A stretch of 18,410 nt of DNA from NCBI GenBank assembly GCA_937927975.1, contig CALEZT010000121.1:1-18410 (forward strand), in the 5' to 3' direction. This document shows, piece after piece, positions 7,072 to 15,974 of this stretch. Both the position numbers and the translations under genes were made by a program. The notes beneath the pieces were generated by a model. That model had not been told where the DNA came from, made no database searches, and saw only the letters and a list, made by a program, of their open reading frames with translations. The DNA comes from an uncultured Phycisphaerales bacterium. Its GTDB lineage: Bacteria; Planctomycetota; Phycisphaerae; Sedimentisphaerales; Anaerobacaceae. Positions within the stretch are counted from its first letter, which is position 1, and each line of letters begins with the position of its first letter.

Positions 7072-7983
7072 GTGAGCAAAGAGAATACTGCCTGTCCGAT
7101 CTGCCAACGCAGCGAAGGTGTCACAGAAAAGCGAATCAGCTCATCCATGGCATTCTATCGCTGTCCTGTCTGCGGTGAATACGAAATGCCCCCCTTCGTA
7201 CCCGAGATACAGGCACCCAACCACAAGCTTTCAGCTTGGATTCGCGAACAGAATGAGGGCGGAAGGCCAGTGAGATTCACAGGGGAGAGGACCGTCGAAA
7301 GCGTTATTGCGGGAATCCCCGATTACAGACCGCTGGAGAAACAACTGAAGCTCCTCCAGGCAGTTGCTAGAAGATCGGATCCGCCAGGCACTCTGGTCGT
7401 ACTGAGTGCCGACAAGGACGTATCTTTGGCTTATTCAAGAGACTCCAACGAGCTTGCGTTCTACCTCCGCGCGCTAGAAGAACGCAAACTGCTGATGAGT
7501 TCTACTGCCATTTGGAGGGTGACGATCACACCGGGAGGTTGGGACTACCTGGATGAACATGCCTCCGATCTGCGGGAGAGAACTCAGGGATTCGTCGCCA
7601 TGTCGTTCTCGCCTACAATGCGGCCTCTCTGGGAAGGCGCGATCAAGCCCGCGATAGAGAAAGCCGGATACACGGCCTACCGTGTGGACGAAGAACTCCA
7701 CAGCGACAACATCATCTTCAAGATCATGGCTGAGATCAAGAACTCGCGTTTCGTGGTGGCCGACATCACGGAGCAGAAGAACGGCGTCTACTTCGAGGCA
7801 GGGTATGCACTCGGTTTGGGCCTGCCGGTCATATGGTGCGTCCGGAAGGACGATGTTGGCAACGTGCACTTCGATACAGCTCAATACAATCAAATCCGCT
7901 GGGAATCGGCGGATCAACTGAAGGATTCGCTCTACGACTTCATCTGCGCGATTATCGGGAAACGCAGCCGATCACAGGTATGA
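7072..7983 (+). CDS. Zinc-ribbon protein with nucleoside 2-deoxyribosyltransferase/TIR-like domain
   Basis: The 303-residue protein has three parts. Residues 8-34 form a zinc ribbon (Cys8-Pro-Ile-Cys11 and Cys31-Pro-Val-Cys34). Residues ~40-165 are a helical, possibly winged-helix linker. Residues ~172-296 form a Rossmann-like domain starting GFVAMSF and carrying VADITEQKNGVYFEAGYALG, with Asp231 and Glu242 at the positions used by nucleoside 2-deoxyribosyltransferases and related TIR-like enzymes that cleave N-glycosidic bonds. By analogy it could cleave a nucleotide such as NAD+ or a nucleoside and act in phage defence, but no substrate is shown. The start is a GTG at 7072, with AGGAAGGA ending at 7064. 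The nearby ATG at 7067 leads to a stop after two codons. It lies 25 bp after vapC and is probably accessory. Confidence 0.75.
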   Translation: MSKENTACPICQRSEGVTEKRISSSMAFYRCPVCGEYEMPPFVPEIQAPNHKLSAWIREQNEGGRPVRFTGERTVESVIAGIPDYRPLEKQLKLLQAVARRSDPPGTLVVLSADKDVSLAYSRDSNELAFYLRALEERKLLMSSTAIWRVTITPGGWDYLDEHASDLRERTQGFVAMSFSPTMRPLWEGAIKPAIEKAGYTAYRVDEELHSDNIIFKIMAEIKNSRFVVADITEQKNGVYFEAGYALGLGLPVIWCVRKDDVGNVHFDTAQYNQIRWESADQLKDSLYDFICAIIGKRSRSQV

Positions 7984-8015
7984 GACGGCTCATCCCACGA
8001 CCATTGGAGAAAGAT

Positions 8016-9218
8016 ATGGCGAACAAGACAGTTACCGCCCCGCAGGGGTTTCTGGCGGCGGGGTTGGCTTCGGGCGTGAAGGTTTCGGGCAAGCATGATC
8101 TGGGGCTGCTGGTCTGCCCGACGGGCGCCGTCGCGGCGGCCCTGTTCACCACCAACAAGATCACCTCGGCGGCCGTGCAGGTCAGTCGGGAGCACGTCGA
8201 GAGCCGAAAGACCTACGCCGTGGTGGTGAATTCAGGCAACGCCAACGCCTGCACCGGAAAGAAGGGGCTGGCCAACGCCCGCGCGATGTGCGCCCGGGCC
8301 GCCAACCACCTGGGCGTCGAGCCCGAAGAGGTGCTCGTCGCCTCCACCGGCATCATCGGGCACCAGTTGCCCATGGAGAAGGTGACGGTCGGGATCGACC
8401 AGGCGGCCCCCCTGCTGTCGGATTCGCCCAAGGCCGGCCTGGCCTTCGCGCACGCCATCATGACCACCGACACCAAGTGCAAGCAGGCCTACCGCGAGGT
8501 GAAGCTGGGTCGGGCGACGGCGAAGATCGCCGGCACGGTCAAGGGCGCCGGCATGATCGGGCCCAACATGGCGACCACGTTGCTCTTCGTCACGACCGAC
8601 GTCGCCATCGGCAAACCCCTGCTTGGCAAGGCGCTGGCCGAGGCGATCGGGGGCTCCCTCAACCGTCTCACGGTCGACGGCCACCAGAGCACCAACGACA
8701 CCGCGATCCTCCTGGCCTCCGGCTTGGCTGGAAACGAACGGATTACCGGACTATCCGCCGCCTACCGCACGTTCCAGACAGCCCTGACGGACCTGTGCAC
8801 CGACCTCGTCCACCAGATGGCCCTGGACGCCGAGGGCGCGACGCGGATGTTCCAGGTGATCGTCAAAGGGGCCGCGACGAAGGCCGAGGCGACCCAGGCC
8901 GCACGGGCGGTGGCGGACTACCCGCTGTTCAAATGCGCCGTCCACGGCGGCGATCCCAACTGGGGCCGGATCATCTGCGCCGTGGGCTCGTCCGGCGTGA
9001 AACTCGACCCCGACAAGGTCTCCTGCAAGCTGGACGGGCTCTTCGTCTTCCGAAACGGGGCCCCGACCGACTTTGACGTCAAGCAGGCGTCCCGGATCAT
9101 CTCCCAGCGACAGTTCGTCATTGCCGTGGACCTGGGCGTGGGACGACACAGCGACTTCTACTACGGCTGCGACCTCAGCGCCGAATACGTCCGGATCAAC
9201 GCCGACTACCACACCTGA
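8016..9218 (+). CDS. argJ: Bifunctional glutamate N-acetyltransferase / amino-acid N-acetyltransferase
   Basis: ArgJ transfers the acetyl group from N-acetylornithine to glutamate, closing the acetyl cycle of arginine synthesis. Some members also acetylate glutamate from acetyl-CoA. The 400-residue product has the self-cleavage site in KGAGMIGPNMAT-TLLF: the chain is cut between Ala186 and Thr187, and Thr187 becomes the nucleophile of the beta chain. Other family motifs are VVNSGNANACTG, STGIIG, TVDGHQSTNDT and HGGDPNWGRI. The frame is open further upstream into the preceding gene, but GGAGA at 8006-8010 five bases before the ATG at 8016 and homology-like onset at APQGF fix the start. Which of the two ArgJ types this is cannot be told by eye. 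Confidence 0.95.
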   Translation: MANKTVTAPQGFLAAGLASGVKVSGKHDLGLLVCPTGAVAAALFTTNKITSAAVQVSREHVESRKTYAVVVNSGNANACTGKKGLANARAMCARAANHLGVEPEEVLVASTGIIGHQLPMEKVTVGIDQAAPLLSDSPKAGLAFAHAIMTTDTKCKQAYREVKLGRATAKIAGTVKGAGMIGPNMATTLLFVTTDVAIGKPLLGKALAEAIGGSLNRLTVDGHQSTNDTAILLASGLAGNERITGLSAAYRTFQTALTDLCTDLVHQMALDAEGATRMFQVIVKGAATKAEATQAARAVADYPLFKCAVHGGDPNWGRIICAVGSSGVKLDPDKVSCKLDGLFVFRNGAPTDFDVKQASRIISQRQFVIAVDLGVGRHSDFYYGCDLSAEYVRINADYHT

Positions 9219-9266
9219 AAAGCCAGAGTCCCGACGCGGATTTCTTCCGGATTCGTCGGAAATCAC

Positions 9267-9294
9267 TTGAAAACCGGTTCGCGTCCGCTACACT
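9267..9294 (+). promoter_or_regulatory. Probable promoter of the pyrophosphatase gene
   Basis: TTGAAA at 9267-9272 and TACACT at 9289-9294 are separated by 16 bp, about 65 bp upstream of the start codon at 9359. Both boxes are one or two mismatches from consensus. Confidence 0.5.
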
Positions 9295-9358
9295 GGTGCG
9301 GATCTCTTGAATCGGGTTTCCGGGGACAAACTATAGTTAGTTCGAAAGGAGCTACGAA

Positions 9359-11845
<2,487 letters not shown>

Positions 11846-11897
11846 CCGCGGTTTGAATCAGGCGGCGATTGACGCCGTCCGGTTCTCTCGGTACTCT

Positions 11898-11929
11898 AAA
11901 GGGGTGGCCCGTGTGTGGCCACCCCTTTT
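11898..11929 (+). terminator. Intrinsic terminator of hppA
   Basis: A perfect 12-bp stem, AAAGGGGTGGCC (11898-11909) / GGCCACCCCTTT (11917-11928), encloses a 7-nt loop. The A-run before it and T-run after it could let it work in both directions. It lies about 50 bp after the stop codon. Confidence 0.88.
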
Positions 11930-11960
11930 CCATTGCCGCGGCGCGGCGAAAAGAAAGGAA

Positions 11961-12102
11961 GCCACAGAGGGCACAGAGGAACACAGAGAAGAGCGAACAA
12001 GTGTGGTGTTTGAGGTGTGAAGTCTGAAGTCAGATGCGCCTGTACCTTGTCACATCAACCATCATATGTCCCGTTCTCTGCGACCCTCTGCGTCCTCTGC
12101 GG
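11961..12102. repeat. CACAGAGG-nonamer hairpin, locus B, with divergent right arm
   Basis: The left arm at 11961-11990 has three CACAGAG-type nonamers. The right arm at about 12074-12102 is the reverse complement of CGCAGAG-type units and matches the left at 23 of 29 positions. Most of the differences fall at the A of CAC (A versus G). The loop contains a copy of a second repeat family (12008-12032). It ends 35 bp before the rsfS start. Confidence 0.75.
12008..12032 (+). repeat. Copy of the TTTCAAGTGTGAAG repeat family
   Basis: GTTTGAGGTGTGAAGT matches GTTTCAAGTGTGAAGT at 18318-18333 in 14 of 16 positions. Both copies continue into a TGAAG segment and end in AAGTCAGA. It lies inside the loop of hairpin locus B. 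Confidence 0.55.
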
Positions 12103-12136
12103 TTCAGCAAACATCGTCCATAGTGAGGTAAAACGC

Positions 12137-12517
12137 TTGGCGAGAAGAAAGCCAAATAAGAAGGCGAAGGAATTCGCGATCGCGGCGGCAAGGATCGCTC
12201 AAGAGCGGCATTGCAGCGATATCGTCGTGCTCGACCTGCGGGGTCTGTCCCCCGCCACCGACTACTTCGTGATCGCCACCGGCACCAGCGAGCGACAGAT
12301 GCGAACCGTCGCCGACGAGTGCTCCGAGGCGGGACGCAACCAGGGCATGACCCGCTTCGGACGCGCCGGCTACGAGCAGGGCCGGTGGATCCTGCTGGAC
12401 TTCGTCGACGTGGTCGTCCACCTCTTCGACTCCGAGTACCGCAGCTTCTACGAGCTCGACGTCCTCTGGGGCGACGCAGAGAAAGTCAAGTTTGACGAAG
12501 AGAAAAACAAAGAGTAG
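12137..12517 (+). CDS. rsfS: Ribosomal silencing factor RsfS
   Basis: RsfS binds L14 on the 50S subunit and blocks joining with the 30S subunit when nutrients are short. The 126-residue product has the family core: DIVVLDLRGLSPATDYFVIATGTSERQM, then WILLDFVDVVVHLFDSEYRSFYELDVLWGDAE at the C-terminus. A longer frame opens at 12017, but its first 40 residues only translate repeat DNA. The likely start is TTG at 12137, with GAGG at 12125-12128 eight bases upstream and a normal basic N-terminus (ARRKPNKKAKEF). The repeat hairpin B lies directly upstream, so the promoter must be within or before it. Loci C and D follow downstream. Confidence 0.93.
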   Translation: MARRKPNKKAKEFAIAAARIAQERHCSDIVVLDLRGLSPATDYFVIATGTSERQMRTVADECSEAGRNQGMTRFGRAGYEQGRWILLDFVDVVVHLFDSEYRSFYELDVLWGDAEKVKFDEEKNKE

Positions 12518-12520
12518 TTG

Positions 12521-12547
12521 GCCACAGAGGGCACAGAGATCACAGAG
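12521..12547 (+). repeat. CACAGAGG nonamer array, locus C (single arm)
   Basis: Three nonamers of the CACAGAGRN type lie in the same orientation as the left arms of A, B and D. No inverted partner is nearby. It occupies the gap between the rsfS stop and the GxxExxY gene. Confidence 0.8.
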
Positions 12548-12576
12548 TAGATAGTGGAGAGGAGAAATCAGTTGGC

Positions 12577-12942
12577 ATGGCCGATGAGCTGACTGAACGA
12601 ATCATTGGAGCAGCGATGGAGGTCCACAAGGCGTTGGGCCCTGGGCTTCTGGAGTCCATCTACGAAGAGGCTCTGTGTTATGAGCTGCAATTGCAGGGCA
12701 TTGCCTACGAGCGTCAGGTCGCTGCCGACATCATATGTAAGGACCATGTGATCAAGGGCCAGAGACTCGACCTGCTTGTGGAGAAGGAAGTCGTCGTCGA
12801 GATCAAGTCCGTGAGCAAAACGCCCGACGTCGCGATCTCGCAGACCATCTCCTATTTGAAAGCCACGAACCTCAAACGTGGATTGATTGTCAACTTCGGC
12901 GAGAGACGTTTGATCGATGGCGTCAAACGAGTCTCTGTTTGA
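12577..12942 (+). CDS. GxxExxY protein, PD-(D/E)XK nuclease-like
   Basis: The 121-residue product has the motif that names the family, Gly23-Leu-Leu-Glu26-Ser-Ile-Tyr29. A PD-(D/E)XK-type core follows: Asp65 in RLDLLV, then Glu75-Ile-Lys77 in VVVEIKSV. Family members are assigned to the PD-(D/E)XK superfamily, but I know of no demonstrated substrate. The gene is bracketed by CACAGAGG arrays, locus C 29 bp before it and hairpin locus D 12 bp after it, which suggests it travels with or acts on these repeats (inference). A purine-rich GGAGAGGAG lies 12 nt upstream of the ATG, rather far for a ribosome binding site. Third-position G/C bias is weaker than in neighbours. Confidence 0.88.
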   Translation: MADELTERIIGAAMEVHKALGPGLLESIYEEALCYELQLQGIAYERQVAADIICKDHVIKGQRLDLLVEKEVVVEIKSVSKTPDVAISQTISYLKATNLKRGLIVNFGERRLIDGVKRVSV

Positions 12943-12954
12943 TTGTTATTTGTA

Positions 12955-13040
12955 GCCACAGAGAGCACAGAGGACACAAAGGGTTAAATCGGATTCGTCT
13001 ATCTCATTCCCTTCTCTGTGTCCTCTGTGCCCTCTGTGGC
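12955..13040. repeat. CACAGAGG-nonamer hairpin, locus D
   Basis: The left arm at 12955-12983 and right arm at 13012-13040 are reverse complements at 25 of 29 positions, with about 28 bp between them. The pair could form a long hairpin in RNA or single-stranded DNA. It fills most of the gap between the GxxExxY gene and argS. Confidence 0.85.
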
Positions 13041-13080
13041 AAATAGTTTTTCTTCCCGGTTTCGTAGATCGACAGACAAG

Positions 13081-14877
13081 ATGAAATCCACCGTAGACAT
13101 TCTCGAAGAACGAATCTCCGCCGCGATGGCGAAAGCGAGCGGCCAGACCGGCTGCCCCGCGGTCGTCCGGCCGGCGACCGATCCGAAGTTCGGCGACTAC
13201 CAGGCCAACGGCGTCATGGGCCTGGCCAAGCAGCTCAAGACCAATCCACGCAAACTGGCGGAGTCCGTGGTCGCCCTGCTCGATCTGAGCGACCTGTGCG
13301 AGCCGCCGGAGGTAGCCGGGCCGGGCTTCATCAACCTGCGACTCAGGCGTCAGTACGTGGCCGCGGAACTGCTCCGCGTCGCGGCCGAAGACGGCGAGCG
13401 GGTCGGCATTCAGGAGGCCGCGTCGCCTCAAACCGTCGTCGTCGATTTTTCGAGCCCGAATGTCGCCAAACAAATGCATGTCGGCCATCTCCGCAGCACG
13501 ATCATCGGCGACTGCCTCTGCCGACTGCTGGAGTTCGAAGGCCACAAGGTCATCCGCCAGAACCACATCGGCGACTGGGGCACCCAGTTCGGGATGCTCA
13601 TCCGGTACATCATCGAGCATAGGGCCCCTGCCGTTGCGGGCGAAACGCCACGCGACCTGCACAAGGATCTGTCCGTCGCGGACATGGAGGAGTTGTACCG
13701 AAAGGCCAAGCAACGGTACGACCAGGACCCTCAATTCGCCAAGGAATCGCGTGACTGGGTCGTAAGACTCCAGACCGGGGATTCGGACGCTCTGGCCTTG
13801 TGGCAGAGCATCGTCCATGCGTCTCTCGATGAGTCGCAGGAAATCTACGATCGACTGGTCGTGCGACTTGCCGAGAGCGATGTTCGAGGTGAGAGCTTCT
13901 ACAATGACAAGCTGCCGGCGGTGGTGGCGGATCTGAAGAAGGCGGGCCTGGCGGTCGAGTCGGACGGGGCGATTTGTGTGTTTCCGCCGGGGTTCAAGAC
14001 CAAGGAAGGCGAGCCGCTGCCGTTCATCATTCAGAAGTCCGACGGCGCGTTCCTCTATGCGACGACGGACCTGGCGGCGCTGCGGTATCGCGTCAACGAA
14101 CTGAAGGCCGATCGGATCGTCTACGTCACCGACGCCCGGCAGATCCAGCACTTCCAGATGCTGTTCAAGGTCGCCGAGATGGCCGGCTGGGACACCCGCG
14201 ACGGCAAGAAGATCAAACTGGTCCACGTCACGTTCGGCAGCGTCCTGGGCGAGGACGGCAAGCCGCTCAAGACCCGCTCCGGCGAGAACGTCAAGCTCAA
14301 GGAGTTGCTCGACGAAGCGGTCGAGCGGGCCAAGACTGTCGTCGAGGAGAAGAACCCGGAACTGCCGCCGGAGAAGAAACTCGAGATCGCCCGGGCCGTC
14401 GGCATCGGCGCGGTCAAGTACGCGGACTACTCCAACAGCCGGACCAGCGACTACGTCTTCAGCTTCGACAAGATGCTCGCCATGGACGGCAACACCGCTC
14501 CGTACATGCAGTACGCGTACGCCCGGGTCCGATCGATCGAGCGAAAGGCCCAGACCAAGGGCGTGGACGTCCAGGGCGAACTGCAAAACGCTAGGACGCT
14601 CAATCTCAGCGAGCCGAGCGAACTGGACCTCGCCAAGCATCTCGTGCGATACGCCGAGGCGGTCGAGTCGGCGATCGGCGACTACCGGCCGAACTACCTG
14701 ACCGCGTGTCTCTACGAGCTCGCCCAGAAGTTCAGCAGCTTCTACACGAATTGCCCGGTCCTCGACGCTCCGCCCGAGAGTCGTCCGACCCGACTGCTGT
14801 TGTGCGATCAGACAGCCCGCACGATCCGCCACGGCCTGAGCCGTCTGCTCGGCATCGCGGTTGTCGAGCAGATGTAA
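13081..14877 (+). CDS. argS: Arginyl-tRNA synthetase
   Basis: This class I synthetase charges tRNA-Arg. The 598-residue product has an N-terminal Add-1-like domain with FGDYQANGVMGLAK, the HIGH-type motif HVGH at 133-136 within SSPNVAKQMHVGHLRSTIIGD, and the degenerate KMSKS region KPLKTRSGE (Lys397). The C-terminal DALR anticodon-binding domain includes the KFSSFYTNCPVL segment and ends LLGIAVVEQM. Length is normal. A frame open from 13018 exists only because it reads through repeat arm D. The ATG at 13081 starts MKSTVDILEERI, a normal N-terminus. No good ribosome binding site precedes it, so its expression may depend on the upstream transcript. yjbQ follows after 11 bp. Confidence 0.95.
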   Translation: MKSTVDILEERISAAMAKASGQTGCPAVVRPATDPKFGDYQANGVMGLAKQLKTNPRKLAESVVALLDLSDLCEPPEVAGPGFINLRLRRQYVAAELLRVAAEDGERVGIQEAASPQTVVVDFSSPNVAKQMHVGHLRSTIIGDCLCRLLEFEGHKVIRQNHIGDWGTQFGMLIRYIIEHRAPAVAGETPRDLHKDLSVADMEELYRKAKQRYDQDPQFAKESRDWVVRLQTGDSDALALWQSIVHASLDESQEIYDRLVVRLAESDVRGESFYNDKLPAVVADLKKAGLAVESDGAICVFPPGFKTKEGEPLPFIIQKSDGAFLYATTDLAALRYRVNELKADRIVYVTDARQIQHFQMLFKVAEMAGWDTRDGKKIKLVHVTFGSVLGEDGKPLKTRSGENVKLKELLDEAVERAKTVVEEKNPELPPEKKLEIARAVGIGAVKYADYSNSRTSDYVFSFDKMLAMDGNTAPYMQYAYARVRSIERKAQTKGVDVQGELQNARTLNLSEPSELDLAKHLVRYAEAVESAIGDYRPNYLTACLYELAQKFSSFYTNCPVLDAPPESRPTRLLLCDQTARTIRHGLSRLLGIAVVEQM

Positions 14878-14888
14878 GGGGATACGTT

Positions 14889-15299
14889 ATGAAGATAGTC
14901 CAGAAGGAGTTCGGCGTCGGCACCCGCAGCCGGACGGAGATGGTCGATGTCACCAGCCAGGTCCAGGCGGCTGTGCGCGACGCGGGCGTCCGCAATGGCG
15001 ATGTGATCGTCTTCTGTCCCCACACCACCGCCGCGATCACGATCAACGAGAACGCCGACCCCTCGGTCGTCCACGACATGCTCATGGTCTTCGACGAGGT
15101 GCTCCCCCGCTCGCATCCCGGCTACCGCCACGACGAGGGCAACTCCGATGCCCACTGCAAGAGTTCGCTCGTCGGGTGCAGCGAGCAGGTCCTGATCCGC
15201 GATGGCAGTCTCACCCTGGGGACCTGGCAGGGAATCTACTTCTGCGAATTCGACGGCCCGCGGAATCGCAAGGTCATCGTCCAGGTCCGCGGTCAGTGA
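14889..15299 (+). CDS. yjbQ: YjbQ family protein (UPF0047, secondary thiamine-phosphate synthase-like)
   Basis: The 136-residue product shows the family's signature motifs: FCPHTTAAITINENADP at about residues 42-58, then GNSDAHCKSSLVG at about 84-96 and LGTWQGIYFCEFDGPR at about 112-127. Conserved His and Asp/Glu residues form a metal-dependent site. The E. coli relative has weak thiamine-phosphate synthase activity, but the physiological role is unsettled. The frame opens far upstream inside argS. AAGGGGA at 14876-14882 six bases before the ATG at 14889 decides the start. It is tightly linked to argS and convergent with the minus-strand small RNA at 15386-15592. Confidence 0.9.
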   Translation: MKIVQKEFGVGTRSRTEMVDVTSQVQAAVRDAGVRNGDVIVFCPHTTAAITINENADPSVVHDMLMVFDEVLPRSHPGYRHDEGNSDAHCKSSLVGCSEQVLIRDGSLTLGTWQGIYFCEFDGPRNRKVIVQVRGQ

Positions 15300-15385
15300 G
15301 GCCTCGCCCCGATATTGCAGCGAACACACCGAGCACGTGACGCGTATAAATGGCGTATTCGCCCAGTGACCGGTTCCACGAGCGC

Positions 15386-15447
15386 AAAAAAATGGCGAGG
15401 TGGTGGGGCCGGCTGGGGGGGAGACCGGTATACCACGCTGCCTCGCC
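15386..15447 (-). terminator. Minus-strand intrinsic terminator
   Basis: On the minus strand, GGCGAGG (15447-15441) pairs with CCTCGCC (15400-15394). The stem continues inward through GTGGT/ACCAC after a small bulge, and is followed by A and seven T (15392-15386). The T-run lies on the minus strand only, so it ends a leftward transcript and not argS-yjbQ. Confidence 0.85.
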
Positions 15448-15452
15448 GAGGA

Positions 15453-15512
15453 TCAGAAGCTGCCAAAAGGCAGCACGAAGACAACCGGAATTGAAAAGAA
15501 CACTTTCCTCAT
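15453..15512 (-). CDS. Possible 19-aa hydrophobic peptide
   Basis: ATG at 15512-15510, stop TGA at 15455-15453. The product MRKVFFSIPVVFVLPFGSF has two basic residues followed by a hydrophobic stretch, like a minimal membrane peptide. GTGAGGAGG lies just upstream. The evidence is position within the small transcript plus the ribosome binding site. Chance is a serious alternative for a frame this short. Confidence 0.25.
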   Translation of the reverse strand: MRKVFFSIPVVFVLPFGSF

Positions 15513-15598
15513 ACCTCCTCACCCGCTCGAAACTCAAAACGGGACGACCATCAGGGGTTTTCTCCCACCCCAGTCCACTCCTTTGGGCAACGTTTCTG

Positions 15599-15627
15599 AT
15601 TATACCCCAGCCGTGACAATCCTGCAA
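15599..15627 (-). promoter_or_regulatory. Minus-strand sigma70-type promoter
   Basis: TTGCAG at 15627-15622 and a perfect TATAAT at 15604-15599 (minus strand) are separated by exactly 17 bp. A-tracts lie upstream at 15630-15656, resembling an UP element. The start of transcription is predicted near 15592. Confidence 0.75.
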
Positions 15628-15660
15628 GACAAAATCGGGGATTTTCCCGCTTTTTTCGCC

Positions 15661-15879
15661 ATGCCCTCCGCAGGGGTGTCATCATAAATCACGATAAGAT
15701 AAGCCTTTGCAGCATGCCTGTGTCTGCCGAGGCTGGAGGTGACATTTTTCTTGTGCCTGGGCCGCCGGGAACCGGCCGATCCGCCGAAAACCAGGCGACG
15801 AAACAACAGGCAAGCCCTCGAAAAGGCCCCTCGTACGCAAGAACGCCCACCTTGGCCGGATTTGCGGTCAATAAACCTC
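15661..15879. other. Intergenic stretch without recognised content
   Basis: Several frames of 60-80 codons are open on both strands, but none has a convincing start, ribosome binding site or familiar motif, and they overlap each other. I see no hairpin with a T-run and no repeat from the families found elsewhere in the window. Confidence 0.5.
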
Positions 15880-15908
15880 TTGTGCGGGATCGCAGACTTC
15901 CATAAACT
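15880..15908 (+). promoter_or_regulatory. Possible promoter of yggS
   Basis: TTGTGC at 15880-15885 and TAAACT at 15903-15908 are separated by 17 bp, about 67 bp before the yggS start. Both boxes are imperfect. Confidence 0.4.
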
Positions 15909-15974
15909 AGCCCAGGCGACAGAGCGTCTGGTCGCACAAAGGATTGGCACTATGTTCGCTCGCAGCTTCTGGAC

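Larger units (their letters stand above)
15386..15592 (-). ncRNA. Candidate small RNA of about 205 nt, possibly with a 19-aa ORF
   Basis: A consensus promoter (15599-15627) and a strong terminator (15386-15447) delimit a short leftward transcript. Inside are a GGGGT/ACCCC hairpin (15567-15571 with 15554-15558) and a perfect GCTGCC-AAAA-GGCAGC hairpin (15459-15474). One short ORF at 15512-15453 reads MRKVFFSIPVVFVLPFGSF. It is hydrophobic and has GTGAGG four bases before its ATG. I see no match to 6S, SRP, tmRNA or RNase P RNA. It could be a regulatory RNA, a small membrane-peptide mRNA, or both. Confidence 0.6.

Noticed and set aside
12017..12136. N-terminal extension of rsfS
   Set aside because: The extra 40 residues translate the repeat arm of locus B, and a TTG start with a proper ribosome binding site follows at 12137.
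15505..15514. RNase P RNA, suggested by GAGGAAAGT in the minus-strand transcript
   Set aside because: The match stops after nine bases, the transcript is too short and none of the other conserved regions is present.
15274..15627. 117-codon minus-strand frame between yjbQ and yggS
   Set aside because: It begins upstream of the predicted transcription start and runs through the promoter, the terminator and into yjbQ. No family resemblance. The small RNA reading explains the signals better.
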